Assembly (NCBI RefSeq): GCF_003034915.1
Contig: NZ_PZJX01000064.1
Location: forward strand, 1 to 57,720
DNA length: 57,720 nucleotides
Source of the DNA: Mesorhizobium helmanticense
GTDB taxonomy: Bacteria; Pseudomonadota; Alphaproteobacteria; Rhizobiales; Rhizobiaceae
Reading direction: 5' to 3'
Positions 25,593 to 34,934 of the stretch are shown here, piece after piece. A program made the translations under genes and the position numbers. Position 1 is the stretch's first letter. Each line of letters begins with the position of its first letter. The notes beneath the pieces were generated by a model. That model saw only the letters and a program-made list of their open reading frames with translations. It did not search any database and was not told where the DNA came from.

Positions 25593-25919
25593 ATGAGCCT
25601 CGGACGCGAACAGGACATCGAAATCCGTACACCCCCGCGATTCATGCCGGGTGAGCGGGTCCGCGCCACACGCCACATAAAAAATGACGGCACCTATCCG
25701 GGCAAGGAGATCGGTGAAAATCTGGTGCGCAAAGGCGACGAGGGCTATGTGCGCGACATCGGCACCTTTCTCCAGCAGTTCTACATCTATGCGGTCGAAT
25801 GGGTCGATCGCGGCACCGTCGTCGGCATGCGTGCGCGTGAACTCATGAGCCTTGAGACGGCCCGGACTCCTTCCAGTGCCGAAATCGGTGGTGGCTTTAA
25901 CAAAGGAACGGCCCGATGA
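25593..25919 (+). CDS. nifZ: NifZ
   Basis: A 108-residue NifZ with the SH3-like core MPGERVRATRHIKNDGT, KGDEGYVRDIGTFLQQ and YAVEWVDRGTVVGMR. NifZ assists P-cluster maturation of the MoFe protein. It overlaps fixU by four bases. In R7A nifZ is NifA-regulated and needed for full fixation. Confidence 0.93.
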   Translation: MSLGREQDIEIRTPPRFMPGERVRATRHIKNDGTYPGKEIGENLVRKGDEGYVRDIGTFLQQFYIYAVEWVDRGTVVGMRARELMSLETARTPSSAEIGGGFNKGTAR

Positions 25920-26128
25920 GGGTAATGATCCGCAGGACCGGTGCTGGCTTATCGGCATATATTCCCAAAAAGGATCTCGAAGAGCCGATCATCAAGGTTG
26001 ACAACGAACACTTATGGGGCGGGGCTGTGACGCTGAAGAACGGCTGGCGGTTAGAGCTGCCCGACCTTCCGTGGGACACGCCTTTGCCGATTACCGTCGA
26101 AGCAAGGAAGATTTCCGACGAGGACTGA
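25916..26128 (+). CDS. fixU: FixU / NifT protein
   Basis: A 70-residue NifT/FixU family protein (MRVMIRRTGAGLSAYIPKKD, then LKNGWRLELPDLP). The exact role is unknown. It overlaps nifZ by four bases. In R7A fixU is reported to be required for full symbiotic effectiveness. Confidence 0.93.
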   Translation: MRVMIRRTGAGLSAYIPKKDLEEPIIKVDNEHLWGGAVTLKNGWRLELPDLPWDTPLPITVEARKISDED

Positions 26129-26169
26129 CCTTCGGGTTTACACAAAGAGAGCGGCAAAGGGATACGAGC

Positions 26170-27081
26170 ATGAACACAATGACCTCGGGCCATCTCGTCG
26201 TCATTCGGGACAGTTTTGCCGAAAGGCAGCTTGACCTTTTGAAGAAAGCGCTCGCGGCCGATCAGGTCATTCCCTATCTCGGCCCGGGTCTGCTTGAGAT
26301 CCGCTCCGCGGGACCGCCCGTACCGCATACCCCCGAAGCCGTTGCCGCAGCGCTCAACAAGCGCACGCCAGCCTCTTCGAAGATTCGCACCAACATGTGG
26401 TCGGTAGCGCAGTATATCGAACAGCGCCGGCACCGCCGGACGCTTCAAGTTTGGATGGCCGAAATATTCGCGGCCCCGGTGGTGCCGACCATCTTGCATG
26501 CCTGGCTTGCAACGCTGCCGCTCTCCGTGATCGTCGACAGCTGGTACGACGGTGCCATGCGCGCGGCTCTAATACAGACCCGCCGAACGGACGTCGTCGA
26601 AATACAGGGCGTAACACGGGCGCACGAGATCGGTGACATTTGGACGAAAGCCTACGATTTGTCCGGGATATTACTCGAATCCGCACCAGCGGCGAAGACG
26701 GTTCTCTACGCCCCTCACGGCGGTGCCAGGCCGGCCGCAAACTTCCTCGTCGCAGATTCCGACTACGTTGAAGTGCTGAGCGAAATCGACATCCAGACGC
26801 CGATCCCTGACCTGGTGAAGGAACGGCGAGCTAGCCGTGGTCTTTTCTTCATCGGCTGCCGCTTCAACGATCAGATGCTGCGCACCTATGCCCGACAGAT
26901 CATGAAGCGCTCCAATGGCCCACATTTTGCGGCAATCGATACAGCGACGCTGACCAAGAACGAGCGTCGTTTCCTTGCGGCAAGCGCAATCACGGTCATT
27001 GACATGCCGACGGGTCAGGCCGCAGCCCGTCTCGTCGGACTGGGCGAGACATTGCATGAAGCCAAACGGGGTATCGTTTGA
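26170..27081 (+). CDS. SIR2-like (SIR2_2-type) domain protein in the nif operon
   Basis: A 303-residue protein whose layout fits the SIR2_2 branch of the sirtuin fold. An N-terminal VIPYLGPGLLEI stands in for the GAGxS nucleotide loop and VIVDSWYDGAM for the TTNYD motif, so the catalytic Asn is not evident. APHGG followed by FLVADSDYVEVL is the usual HG...DY block, and FIGCRFNDQMLRTYA is the C-terminal motif. It follows fixU by 41 bp and is probably in the nifB operon. SIR2_2 domains often act on NAD in defence proteins; here the changed motifs suggest a binding or structural role. The family assignment is from motif reading only. Confidence 0.65.
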   Translation: MNTMTSGHLVVIRDSFAERQLDLLKKALAADQVIPYLGPGLLEIRSAGPPVPHTPEAVAAALNKRTPASSKIRTNMWSVAQYIEQRRHRRTLQVWMAEIFAAPVVPTILHAWLATLPLSVIVDSWYDGAMRAALIQTRRTDVVEIQGVTRAHEIGDIWTKAYDLSGILLESAPAAKTVLYAPHGGARPAANFLVADSDYVEVLSEIDIQTPIPDLVKERRASRGLFFIGCRFNDQMLRTYARQIMKRSNGPHFAAIDTATLTKNERRFLAASAITVIDMPTGQAAARLVGLGETLHEAKRGIV

Positions 27082-27102
27082 GCCATTCTCAGACGCCTCA
27101 AC

Positions 27103-27137
27103 ATTGCCGAAAAGGTAAAACGGGCAATTGACTTCCG
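27103..27137 (+). terminator. Possible terminator after the nif operon
   Basis: ATTGCC (27103-27108) and GGCAAT (27123-27128) can pair across a 14-base loop, followed by a run of five T at about 27140. The stem is short, so this is weak. Confidence 0.3.
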
Positions 27138-27139
27138 GG

Positions 27140-28138
27140 TTTTTCAACAACTCCGAGAGGCACTCTGAAAAGCTACGACGGTTATTTCATTCGAGGCTGC
27201 AGCGGATATGGCATTCGATGCTGCGGATGAACACAGCGGCGACGGGCTCGAACCAGCCGAGCAGAGCATAGTCTGGCGCCAGGGTTGTCGCGGCGAGCGG
27301 TCGCAGCTGATCGGCTTCACTTGGCGGTAAAAGCTGTGGCACGGCGCGATGACCAGGGCCGGTTGGGGTCGATGCCAATCGAGCTAAGGCCAAGCGTGCT
27401 CACCGCATAGGCGGTCACCTGCCACTGCCATCCCAGAGTGTCAGGATGATCGCGTTGCGCGACAGCTTGGCGCGCCGCAGACGCGAGCGATTGGTTCAGG
27501 GCAGCCCGCTTCGCCATCAACGAGACCCGCTGCTGCATGAGTTGTAAACGCCCGCACCACGGCGCCGCGAATCCGCGCTTGTGGCGCCATGACCTTGAGG
27601 CGAGTGAGTTCGGCGCTAACAACGCAGACTGAACCAATCCGATCAGCCCGGCCCATGCCGGAGAGCACGGCGACCAATGCCGCCAGCTCCACCACGCAGG
27701 GAGACACGATCCCGCCTGCGGCTAAGCGCGAGTTGAAAAGCATACGTCGACGCCCGCCATTTCCGCATGCACCGCCTTGGATAAGGCCTGCCTCGAGGCA
27801 TGATGCGGGCATGGTTGGCTTTCCTGTCGATGCCAGCTTCGTAAGCAGCGGCTCCCGCGAGGTCGAGCAGTTCCAACTGGCGGCTTGAGTTGACGGCGCT
27901 CACGCACAGCCGTTCCAGGTGCGGCCGGTTATGCGGCCTTCCCCTTCCCATTTGGCTTGGGCAAGCTTCTGGGTGATCCTCTGCATCGCCGGTCGCAGAG
28001 AGGTCCGGTCTGCAAAGTCAGCACAGGCCACTATTGCGGCCGCCTCGAGATGTATGCGTCCCTCTCATCTGTTTGGCCGGACTGGGCGAGCTTGCACCCG
28101 GTCGGACGTGCAGTCCAACCTGGATGCGCGCTTCCACA
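27140..28138. other. Decayed stretch without a recognisable gene
   Basis: About 1 kb between the SIR2-like gene and nolK. Open frames on both strands are short, overlap each other and show no motifs I recognise. It is probably remnant DNA from an insertion or a lost gene. Confidence 0.5.
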
Positions 28139-29107
28139 TCAAGCCGCATGTAGGCGAAGAAAATCCTCATACGTCGCTTGCAACCCGGCACCAAGAGACG
28201 TTTTGGCTTTCCAGCCAAGGTTACGCAAGCGCGTTACGTCCAGTAGCTTGCGCGGAGTACCGTCTGGCTTCGTCGTGTCGAACACCAAATTGCCCTCCCA
28301 GCAGACCGCCGCCTTGACGAGTTCCGCCACCTCGCGAATTGTGACGTCCTCACCAACGCCAACATTAATCAGGGGCGCAGTGTCGGGGGCTGTCAAGGCG
28401 TCAAAATCCGAATCTGGCAGGCCAAGCAGGAACGCAACGGCATCGCCTACATCCGACGAATACATAAACTCTCGCCGAGGATTTCCGGATCCCCAGACCC
28501 CCACAGAGGAGTCGCCGTTCATTTTAGCTTGATGAAAGCGGCGTATCAGAGCAGGCAGAACGTGACAATTTTCGGGGTGATAATTATCGCCGGGACCATA
28601 TAAATTGGTCGGCATCAACGCGAGATAGCGCGCCTTGTACTGCCGGTTGAAAGACCAGCACGATTCGACACCTGCGATTTTTGCCAAAGCGTAGGGACGA
28701 TTCGTCGCTTCAAGCGGACCGGTGAGAAGGTATTCCTCCCGTATCGGCTGCGGACAGTCGCGTGGATAGATACACGAGGAGCCAAGAAAAATCATCCGTT
28801 CGACGCCGGAAGCGTAAGCGGCATCAAAAACACTGACTTGAATCGCGAGGTTGTTATGAAGGAAATCGACAGGGGAGCTAGCGTTCGCCAGTATACCACC
28901 AACCTTTGCGGCGCACATAACGACGTAATCTGGCCGCTGCGACATGAAGAACCTGCGCGTCTCGCTCCGGTCAAATAGATCCAGTTCGTCGTGAGTACGT
29001 GTTATTATCTCATAGGATCCTAACGCCTCGAGGGCTCTCATTGTGGCGGATCCAACAAGGCCGCGATGGCCTGCCACATAGACTTTCTTCATCTTTTTGT
29101 TTTCCAT
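28139..29107 (-). CDS. nolK: GDP-L-fucose synthase NolK
   Basis: A 322-residue SDR-fold epimerase/reductase that makes GDP-L-fucose from GDP-4-keto-6-deoxymannose. The Rossmann loop VYVAGHRGLVGSA, the SSCIYP segment and the catalytic Y-x3-K in RPYALAKIAG are present. An alternative ATG lies at 29092. It is the last gene of nodZ-noeL-nolK, 72 bp after noeL, and supplies the fucosyl donor for Nod factor decoration. Confidence 0.92.
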   Translation of the reverse strand: MENKKMKKVYVAGHRGLVGSATMRALEALGSYEIITRTHDELDLFDRSETRRFFMSQRPDYVVMCAAKVGGILANASSPVDFLHNNLAIQVSVFDAAYASGVERMIFLGSSCIYPRDCPQPIREEYLLTGPLEATNRPYALAKIAGVESCWSFNRQYKARYLALMPTNLYGPGDNYHPENCHVLPALIRRFHQAKMNGDSSVGVWGSGNPRREFMYSSDVGDAVAFLLGLPDSDFDALTAPDTAPLINVGVGEDVTIREVAELVKAAVCWEGNLVFDTTKPDGTPRKLLDVTRLRNLGWKAKTSLGAGLQATYEDFLRLHAA

Positions 29108-29179
29108 TGTTAACGCTCTGGGCGCTCCTTAAGAAGGCCACCATAGCACTGACAACAACCCAGCATGGCGCCGCCGTTG

Positions 29180-30280
29180 TCAGCATAACTCTCGTGGACT
29201 GTGTGAATAATAACCCTGCTTCATCAGCACTGCGTCACGCTCTGCCATGCGCAAATCTTCCCGAACCATCTCCCTAACCAATTCGATGAAGGAGATTTTG
29301 GGCTCCCACCCAAGTTTTTCTTTCGCCTTGCGGGCATCGCCGAGAAGTGTCTCGACTTCTGCAGGACGAAAATAACGGGGATCTACTTTTACGATCAGAG
29401 CTCCCGTCTTTGCATCGTATCCCTCTTCGTCGACCCCTTCCCCCACCCAACGAACATCGATGCCGAGTTCAGCGGCCGCGACGGTGACGAATTCGCGCAC
29501 CGAATGTTGCTCACCGCTAGCGATCACAAAGTCTTCAGGTTGCTGCTGCTGCAGCATCAACCACTGCATCTGGACGTAGTCTCGAGCGTGCCCCCAATCG
29601 CGACGCGCATTAAGGTTGCCCAGGAATAGAGTGCGCTGCATTCCAAGCTTAATCCGAGTCAAGGCGCGCGTGATTTTGCGAGTTACAAATGTTTCTCCGC
29701 GCGCAGGTGACTCATGATTAAATAAAATGCCGTTACATGCATACAAATTGTAAGATTCTCGATAATTTACGGTGATCCAGTGAGCATACAATTTGGCAAC
29801 AGCGTAGGGGGACCGGGGGTAGAACGGTGTCGTCTCGGTCTGTGGCGTTTCCCGCACCAGCCCGTAGAGCTCAGACGTCGAGGCTTGGTAGTAGCGCGTA
29901 TGCTTGACGAGCCCCAGGATCCGAATTGCCTCGAGGATACGCAGCGCACCCAAGGCATCGGAGTTCGCGGTGTATTCTGGTTCTTCAAAGGAGACTGCAA
30001 CGTGGCTCTGAGCTGCCAAATTGTAAATTTCGTCCGGCTGAACCAGTTGGATGACGCGCGTAAGGCTCGACGAGTCTGTCAAGTCCCCGTGGTGAAGTGT
30101 AAGATCAACGCCACTTTCATGAGGGTCATGATAGAGATGGTCTATACGGCCCGTATTAAAAAGAGACGATCGTCTCTTTATCCCATGCACAGAATAGCCC
30201 TTTTCTAAAAGCAATTCTGCGAGGTAGGAACCGTCTTGCCCCGTAACCCCGGTGATTAAAGCTACTTTTCTCTTTGACAA
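29180..30280 (-). CDS. noeL: GDP-mannose 4,6-dehydratase NoeL
   Basis: A 366-residue dehydratase, first enzyme of GDP-fucose synthesis. It shows ALITGVTGQDGSYLAELLL, the STSELYG segment with catalytic residues, and RSPYAVAKLYAHW (Y-x3-K). There is no in-frame ATG near the family start; a TTG at 30280 preceded by AAAAGGA fits the conserved N-terminus (LSKRKVALITG). It lies between nodZ and nolK on the nod-box transcript. Confidence 0.92.
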   Translation of the reverse strand: MSKRKVALITGVTGQDGSYLAELLLEKGYSVHGIKRRSSLFNTGRIDHLYHDPHESGVDLTLHHGDLTDSSSLTRVIQLVQPDEIYNLAAQSHVAVSFEEPEYTANSDALGALRILEAIRILGLVKHTRYYQASTSELYGLVRETPQTETTPFYPRSPYAVAKLYAHWITVNYRESYNLYACNGILFNHESPARGETFVTRKITRALTRIKLGMQRTLFLGNLNARRDWGHARDYVQMQWLMLQQQQPEDFVIASGEQHSVREFVTVAAAELGIDVRWVGEGVDEEGYDAKTGALIVKVDPRYFRPAEVETLLGDARKAKEKLGWEPKISFIELVREMVREDLRMAERDAVLMKQGYYSHSPRELC

Positions 30281-30421
30281 GCTTGAATCCTTTTGATTTT
30301 GACGCGCCCATGAAAACGCTCGCCTGCGGCGGGATTGCGTGGCGAGAAAGGGGCGTATTGGGCAGGGCGAACGGGGGCCTCTGCGCGAAGGCAAGGGAGA
30401 GTTCGTCGGGATGCCAGCCTT

Positions 30422-31411
30422 TCATGGAGCCGGGGAACGTTCGAAAGTGTTGTCGATCAAGATCAAACGACGCGGGTCATTCAAATCGAATTCGACAATT
30501 CGTGGCACGAAGAGGCGGGCGTAGCGGGTGAAGGCGCTAGTCGGAGGAAAGCGAATAACAGTGTCGCATCGACCGAGGAGATACATCTCAACGAGCGCGG
30601 AAAACCCCCCGTCGGTGCCCAGTGCTGCACTGTGTAAGGGGCCGGCCTGATCCGCCTGGAAGCGTTTTGGGACGGTGAAAAGTTCGGGAAATACGCCCGA
30701 CAGGTGATCAACAACCTTGGCGCTGTCTGTACACAAGAACACCCTTACAGGTCTTGAATGCGGTTGCGCCTTGGCCATACGAATGGCAGTGCATACCTGC
30801 TCTAAGGCAACCTTCGGATCAGCCCAGTAAGGTGCGTGATCCATAATATCTTCGCCGTTGCCGTGGCGGACATGGACTCCAATTATGCTGTGCCCGTCAA
30901 AATGTTCCTGGTAGAGCGCTTCAATGCGATCCTCAATTTCGACCCTCGGTGTGATGCTCCTAAATATGGTTCGCTCGGCCTTTTCATCGCAGCGCCACAT
31001 CAAGCAAGCATCACACACTACCGTGTTGGCATCACAATCATCTTGGGCCTGGAAAAGATCGTTAAGCTCGTCACGTTCTTGGAAAATCTGTTCATCCGGA
31101 CGGTACACGCAGTCGATGGATGGCTTGTTCCACCACGACGGGAAGAAGGGACCAGGGAATGAGACGTGGTTGATCTGGTCATCGCATATGACCCGTACAC
31201 CACCGATATCCTCAATTGGCTTGAAGAAAGCTGGAAAGGCATTCGCAAACGGGTTGTCAAGGTAACAAGAGCCGCGCCAATCTATTGCTAAAGCTCGTCC
31301 CGTCCGATGTGCGTAGTCCCAAGCCGACGCGAGAGACCACAGGCAATCACCGAGACCCGTGCGCCGTCGAGAAACAACGAACCGATCGTTCCTTGAGCGA
31401 TCAACAAGCAT
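30422..31411 (-). CDS. nodZ: Alpha-1,6-fucosyltransferase NodZ
   Basis: A 329-residue NodZ that adds L-fucose to the reducing-end GlcNAc of Nod factor. The GDP-fucose-binding pair R182-H183 sits in GVHVRHGNGED, exactly at the published positions. The N-terminal RRRTGLGDCLWSL is also typical. The ATG at 31411 follows GGAGAGAGG. A nod box lies 264 bp upstream, so expression should be NodD-dependent. Fucosylated Nod factor is known for M. loti (acetylated fucose). Confidence 0.95.
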   Translation of the reverse strand: MLVDRSRNDRFVVSRRRTGLGDCLWSLASAWDYAHRTGRALAIDWRGSCYLDNPFANAFPAFFKPIEDIGGVRVICDDQINHVSFPGPFFPSWWNKPSIDCVYRPDEQIFQERDELNDLFQAQDDCDANTVVCDACLMWRCDEKAERTIFRSITPRVEIEDRIEALYQEHFDGHSIIGVHVRHGNGEDIMDHAPYWADPKVALEQVCTAIRMAKAQPHSRPVRVFLCTDSAKVVDHLSGVFPELFTVPKRFQADQAGPLHSAALGTDGGFSALVEMYLLGRCDTVIRFPPTSAFTRYARLFVPRIVEFDLNDPRRLILIDNTFERSPAP

Positions 31412-31618
31412 CTAAATTGCCTCTCTCCAGATCACCACAAGCCTCAGCTTTGCTGCTGCGTTTGAGGCAAGCGCCTGCGCAATTCGGGGAAGAATGTCGT
31501 GCTGTGCCAATGCGATGTAGCTCGCGTCTGTCGCGGAAGTGCCTGGCCGCGATGGACGCGCGCCTGGGCTGGTCTTCCGCGCAGACCAGAAAATGCTCTT
31601 CGGAGCCAACGCAAACAT
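31412..31618 (-). CDS. Possible small ORF between nod box and nodZ
   Basis: A 68-codon frame starting MFALAPKSIFWSARK at 31618, whose TAG stop directly abuts the nodZ ATG. No family is recognised. The tight junction could give translational coupling, but the frame may also be chance. Confidence 0.25.
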   Translation of the reverse strand: MFALAPKSIFWSARKTSPGARPSRPGTSATDASYIALAQHDILPRIAQALASNAAAKLRLVVIWREAI

Positions 31619-31674
31619 CAACCACTTTCCTTTAGGCTGCTACATTCTTGAATTCTTTCTATGCATCGTGCCGT

Positions 31675-31725
31675 AACATCGGTAAAATCGTCTGTTTCGA
31701 TGAAACGCATCCACGCCATGGATGG
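31675..31725 (-). promoter_or_regulatory. nod box upstream of nodZ-noeL-nolK
   Basis: On the minus strand it reads ATCCATGGCGTGGATG, then TTCATCGAAACAGACG, then ATTTTACCGATG. This matches the NodD-binding nod box over its whole length of about 48 bp and points toward nodZ. Confidence 0.92.
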
Positions 31726-31874
31726 CTAGTGACATGGGTTCCAGAGCGTTGGCTGTGAACCCTCTCGCTGTGCTCGACGCACCGCTAACCCCAGCGGAAC
31801 CTCACGGTGACAGCACGCAGCATCGACCTAAGTGAGCCGGCAATGAGCGCGGGCCGCGGCCACGAAGCTTCGAC

Positions 31875-32260
31875 TGGGCCAGGTTCTGCATGGGAGCGCC
31901 ACGAAGAAAGAGGCGATGCGTCGAGCTGTAAGCGAGCCTGAGCTCGCTTTCGAAGCGCTATGCCATCAACCCCAAGACGGTCGCGAAGTGGAGGAGCGGA
32001 GTTCGACCGCCGATCTGCCCACCGGCCCCAGGGAGCCGAGATCGAAGGTTCTGTCTGCCGTAAAAGAGGACCGTTGTTGTGGCCTTCCGCCGCAACACAC
32101 TGCTGCCGCTGGACGGTTGCCTCTACGGCCTTGCAGCCGACGATCCCGCATCTGACGCGCTCTTCATTGCACCGATGTCTGCAGCGCAAGCATCGGCTTC
32201 TTCCACATTGATATTGCGGAGATCCCAACCGAACAGGGCAAGCTAAACATCAAGGCCTTT
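31875..32260 (+). pseudogene. IS481-type transposase remnant (5' part)
   Basis: Pieces of an IS481-family transposase in several frames: GQVLHGSATKKEAMRRA, INPKTVAKWRS, STADLPTGPREPRSKVLSA, LPLDGCLYGL and FFHIDIAEIPTEQGKL. Frameshifts and small deletions break it, and the DDE core is missing. A second remnant of the same family is at 34347-34900 on the other strand. Confidence 0.7.
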
Positions 32261-32341
32261 GTACCGCGCACCGCCTGTCGCGAACCTTCGCGCCCCTCTG
32301 GCCCGCCGGCACCAAAGGAGACCGTCGCGGCGCCGTTGTTG

Positions 32342-33508
32342 CTAGATCACATTCAATTCCCTAAACGCCCGCCCTTCGGCGACACGGATGTACCCAAACG
32401 CGGAGCAATCGACCGTGCGGTAGCCGCCATGCACGAGAAGCTCGGCCAGCGCCTTGCCGACCGCCGGGGCCTGCTGCAGACCGTGGCCTGAAAATCCGTT
32501 GGCGAAGAGGAAATTTTTCACCTTGGGGTGCGGCCCGATCACCGCGTTCTGGTCGAGCGTGTTGTAATCGTAGTGCCCGGCCCAGGCGCGGGTAGGCTTG
32601 ATGGCCTCGAAGGCCGGAATGCGGGTCGCCAGCACCGGCCAAATCACCTCTTCGAACAGCGGCCAGTCGACCTCGAGATCCTGGGGATCGGCCGAGCCGT
32701 CGCCCTCTTCCGGCTCGGCGCCGCCGGTGAGATAGACCGAGCCTTCCGGCCTGACATAGATGCCGGAGGGATCGACCAGCAGCGGCATGTCGGCATATTT
32801 TTCGCGCGCCTCGAAGACGAAGACATTGCGCTTGCGCGGCTCGACCGGCAGCGCCAGCCCGGCGAGAGCGGCGACCTTGCCGGCATTCGGCCCGGCGGCA
32901 TTGAGGACGGTGCCGGCTTCGATCGTCTCGCCATTGTCGAGCCTGACGCCGGTGACACGGTGGCCCTGCCGCTCGATGCCGATGACCGAGGCGGTCACAA
33001 AGTCCACGTTCTTGCCGCGCAGCGCCTTGCGGAACAGCGTCAGCATCGCATGCGCGTCGAACCAGCCTTCGCCGGTCCGACCATAGGCGCCGGCAGAAAT
33101 GCCTTCGGTCGACAGCCAGGCGAAGCGCTGCGTCAACTGCTCGGCATCCTCGAGCACGATGTCGGCGCCCTCGGCGATCTGCGCCTCGTGATTGGCCTTG
33201 AGGATCGGTAGCCCGGCTTCTCCGGCGAGGATCAGATAGCCGCTCTCGCGGAACCCGATATCGGCATCCGTGCCGAATTCTTCCTTCAGCCGCCGGAACA
33301 GCTTCAGCGCGAATTGCGACAGGCGGATGTTTTCAGGAATCGAAAACTGCTGGCGGATCGAGGCCATGGACAGCGTCGTTGCCGCATGCGCGAATTGCGG
33401 ATCGCGCTCGATCAGCGCGATGGAGCCGGAAAACCCTTCTTCGCGCAGATAATAGGCAATGGAGGACCCGACGATGGCTCCACCGATGATGACGATGTCG
33501 TAGCGCAT
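32342..33508 (-). CDS. FAD-dependent oxidoreductase (DAO family)
   Basis: A 388-residue flavoprotein of the D-amino acid/glycine oxidase (DAO) family. The FAD loop is IVIIGGAIVGSSIAYYL (about 5-21) and the C-terminal FAD motif is ANGFSGHGLQQAPAVGKALA. It would oxidise an amino acid or N-methyl amine; the substrate is not evident. The start at 33508 (MRYDIVII) fits the family. It is an isolated gene with very GC-rich codons, lying between two IS481 remnants and next to a metK pseudogene, so it may have come with them. Confidence 0.85.
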   Translation of the reverse strand: MRYDIVIIGGAIVGSSIAYYLREEGFSGSIALIERDPQFAHAATTLSMASIRQQFSIPENIRLSQFALKLFRRLKEEFGTDADIGFRESGYLILAGEAGLPILKANHEAQIAEGADIVLEDAEQLTQRFAWLSTEGISAGAYGRTGEGWFDAHAMLTLFRKALRGKNVDFVTASVIGIERQGHRVTGVRLDNGETIEAGTVLNAAGPNAGKVAALAGLALPVEPRKRNVFVFEAREKYADMPLLVDPSGIYVRPEGSVYLTGGAEPEEGDGSADPQDLEVDWPLFEEVIWPVLATRIPAFEAIKPTRAWAGHYDYNTLDQNAVIGPHPKVKNFLFANGFSGHGLQQAPAVGKALAELLVHGGYRTVDCSAFGYIRVAEGRAFRELNVI

Positions 33509-33640
33509 TTTTTTGTCGCCTTTCCGGTAACCGCCCGTGTCGATCATACAGCCGTCAGCATGATGTCGAAGCGCGTGCCGCGGCGGGCGCGGGCCTAGCG
33601 AGTTGAAAAGGCTTGCCGCATGCGCTTGATCCAGCGGCGC

Positions 33641-34040
33641 TCACGCAGCTGCCGGTCCTGCCTCACGCAGCAAGTCGTCGGCTCTGTCCGTCCTCTCCCA
33701 GGTGAACTCAGGCTCTTCACGGCCGAAGTGTCCGTATGTCGCCGTCTTGCGGTATATCGGGCGTAAGAGATCAAGCATCTTGATGATGCCTTTCGGTCGG
33801 AGATCGAAAACATGCGAATCCAAACATGAGGCCCTGATCCCGCCCTTGCTCGAGATCCTGCCATCGTCCTTCATCAACGCCCTGGCTGATGTCGGGCGAC
33901 CGCCCGGTGAGAGCCAGAACGACGGCGCAATTTCGACCATCAAAGCCGATGGCATCGTCGTAGCCAATATCGAGTATCGTATCGCGGGCGACTTGGGTGT
34001 AATCGATGTGCGCATGGCTGGTACCCTCGTCCTGCTGGCT
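33641..34040 (-). pseudogene. metK: metK (S-adenosylmethionine synthetase) pseudogene
   Basis: Two separate blocks of MetK are present: first HAHIDYTQVARDTILDIGYD with SPDISQGVDEG and DQGLMFGFAC, then HVFDLRPKGIIKMLDL with RPIYRKTATYGHFGR and FTWERTDRAD. The ATP- and methionine-binding middle of about 200 residues is deleted, and the two blocks join out of frame near 33815. The product cannot be active. Confidence 0.8.
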
Positions 34041-34346
34041 TTGTCATTTCGCGCTCTTCGCAAATGCTGTTTGGCGGCGGAACATAAAACGACACCAGAT
34101 TTCTGCCGCCACTGATCTCGAAAGTTGTGATGAGCGTACCATTGACAGCGATTTGCGCTCGCAACGATTCCATGAATTTCTTTGAAGGATCTGTTGCAAC
34201 GCTAAACAACAACGTAACGAGATTGGCGGGGGCCTGGTAAGACGGCAAGCTGGAACTGGTTGGCCAAGAGGGAGGCGATCGGCGCACCTTTCCCCAGGCG
34301 ACGTGCTAACTTGCATCGTGCACCTCATCCGCCATTTGCTAAATGT

Positions 34347-34900
34347 TTAGTCCCGGCATTTGCTGGAGCGGATTGAAAGTGAACGCTCGGGCTGGGAAGC
34401 CCATGCCTTCCAGATGAACTCGCGGGGCGTGAGGCCCTTGAGGGTCTTCAGCTTGCGGCCGAAATTGTCGGCCGCAACGAAGTCGGCAAGATGCCGACGC
34501 AGTTGGTCGCGATCGTCGTAGTGGAAGCGCTTGACGGTTGCGTCTTGATGGTCCGGTTCATTCTCTCGACTCTTCTCGCCGGCCTGTCGCCGTCGACATC
34601 TGGCAATCGGCCGATGCTTGCCTGCAGACAGCGGTGGGAGCGCGTCAGACGCGGGACGTCGGCTGCAACGCGTAGAGGCAATCGTCGAGCGGCAGCAGCC
34701 TTGTTGCGGCGGAAGGCCACAACAACGGTTTTCCTCGACAGAACTGTCGACTCCCTGGAGCCGGTGGACAGATCGGCGGTCGAATTCCGCTTCTCCACTT
34801 CGCGACCGTCTTGGGGTTGATGCCATAGCGCTCCGAAAGCGACCTCAGGCTCGCTTCACCTAGCCCATAGTGCATCCTTTGAGTCGGACGAGAATGGCGA
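34347..34900 (-). pseudogene. IS481-type transposase remnant with internal deletion
   Basis: The N-terminal SLRSLSERYGINPKTVAKWR and the C-terminal VERMNRTIK, ATVKRFHYDDRDQLRRHLAD and LKTLKGLTPREFIWKAW blocks of an IS481 transposase are joined in shifted frames; the catalytic core is gone. It ends 35 bp from the dctD stop codon. Confidence 0.75.
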
Positions 34901-34934
34901 AATTTCTTTTCCGCGACATGCAAGCAAGAAGGCT

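Noticed and set aside
26354..27150. Minus-strand frames opposite the SIR2-like gene
   Set aside because: They mirror the coding strand and have no motifs or ribosome sites.
27140..28138. A transposase or porin gene in the decayed stretch
   Set aside because: Several frames were read on both strands, but no known domain or motif could be supported.
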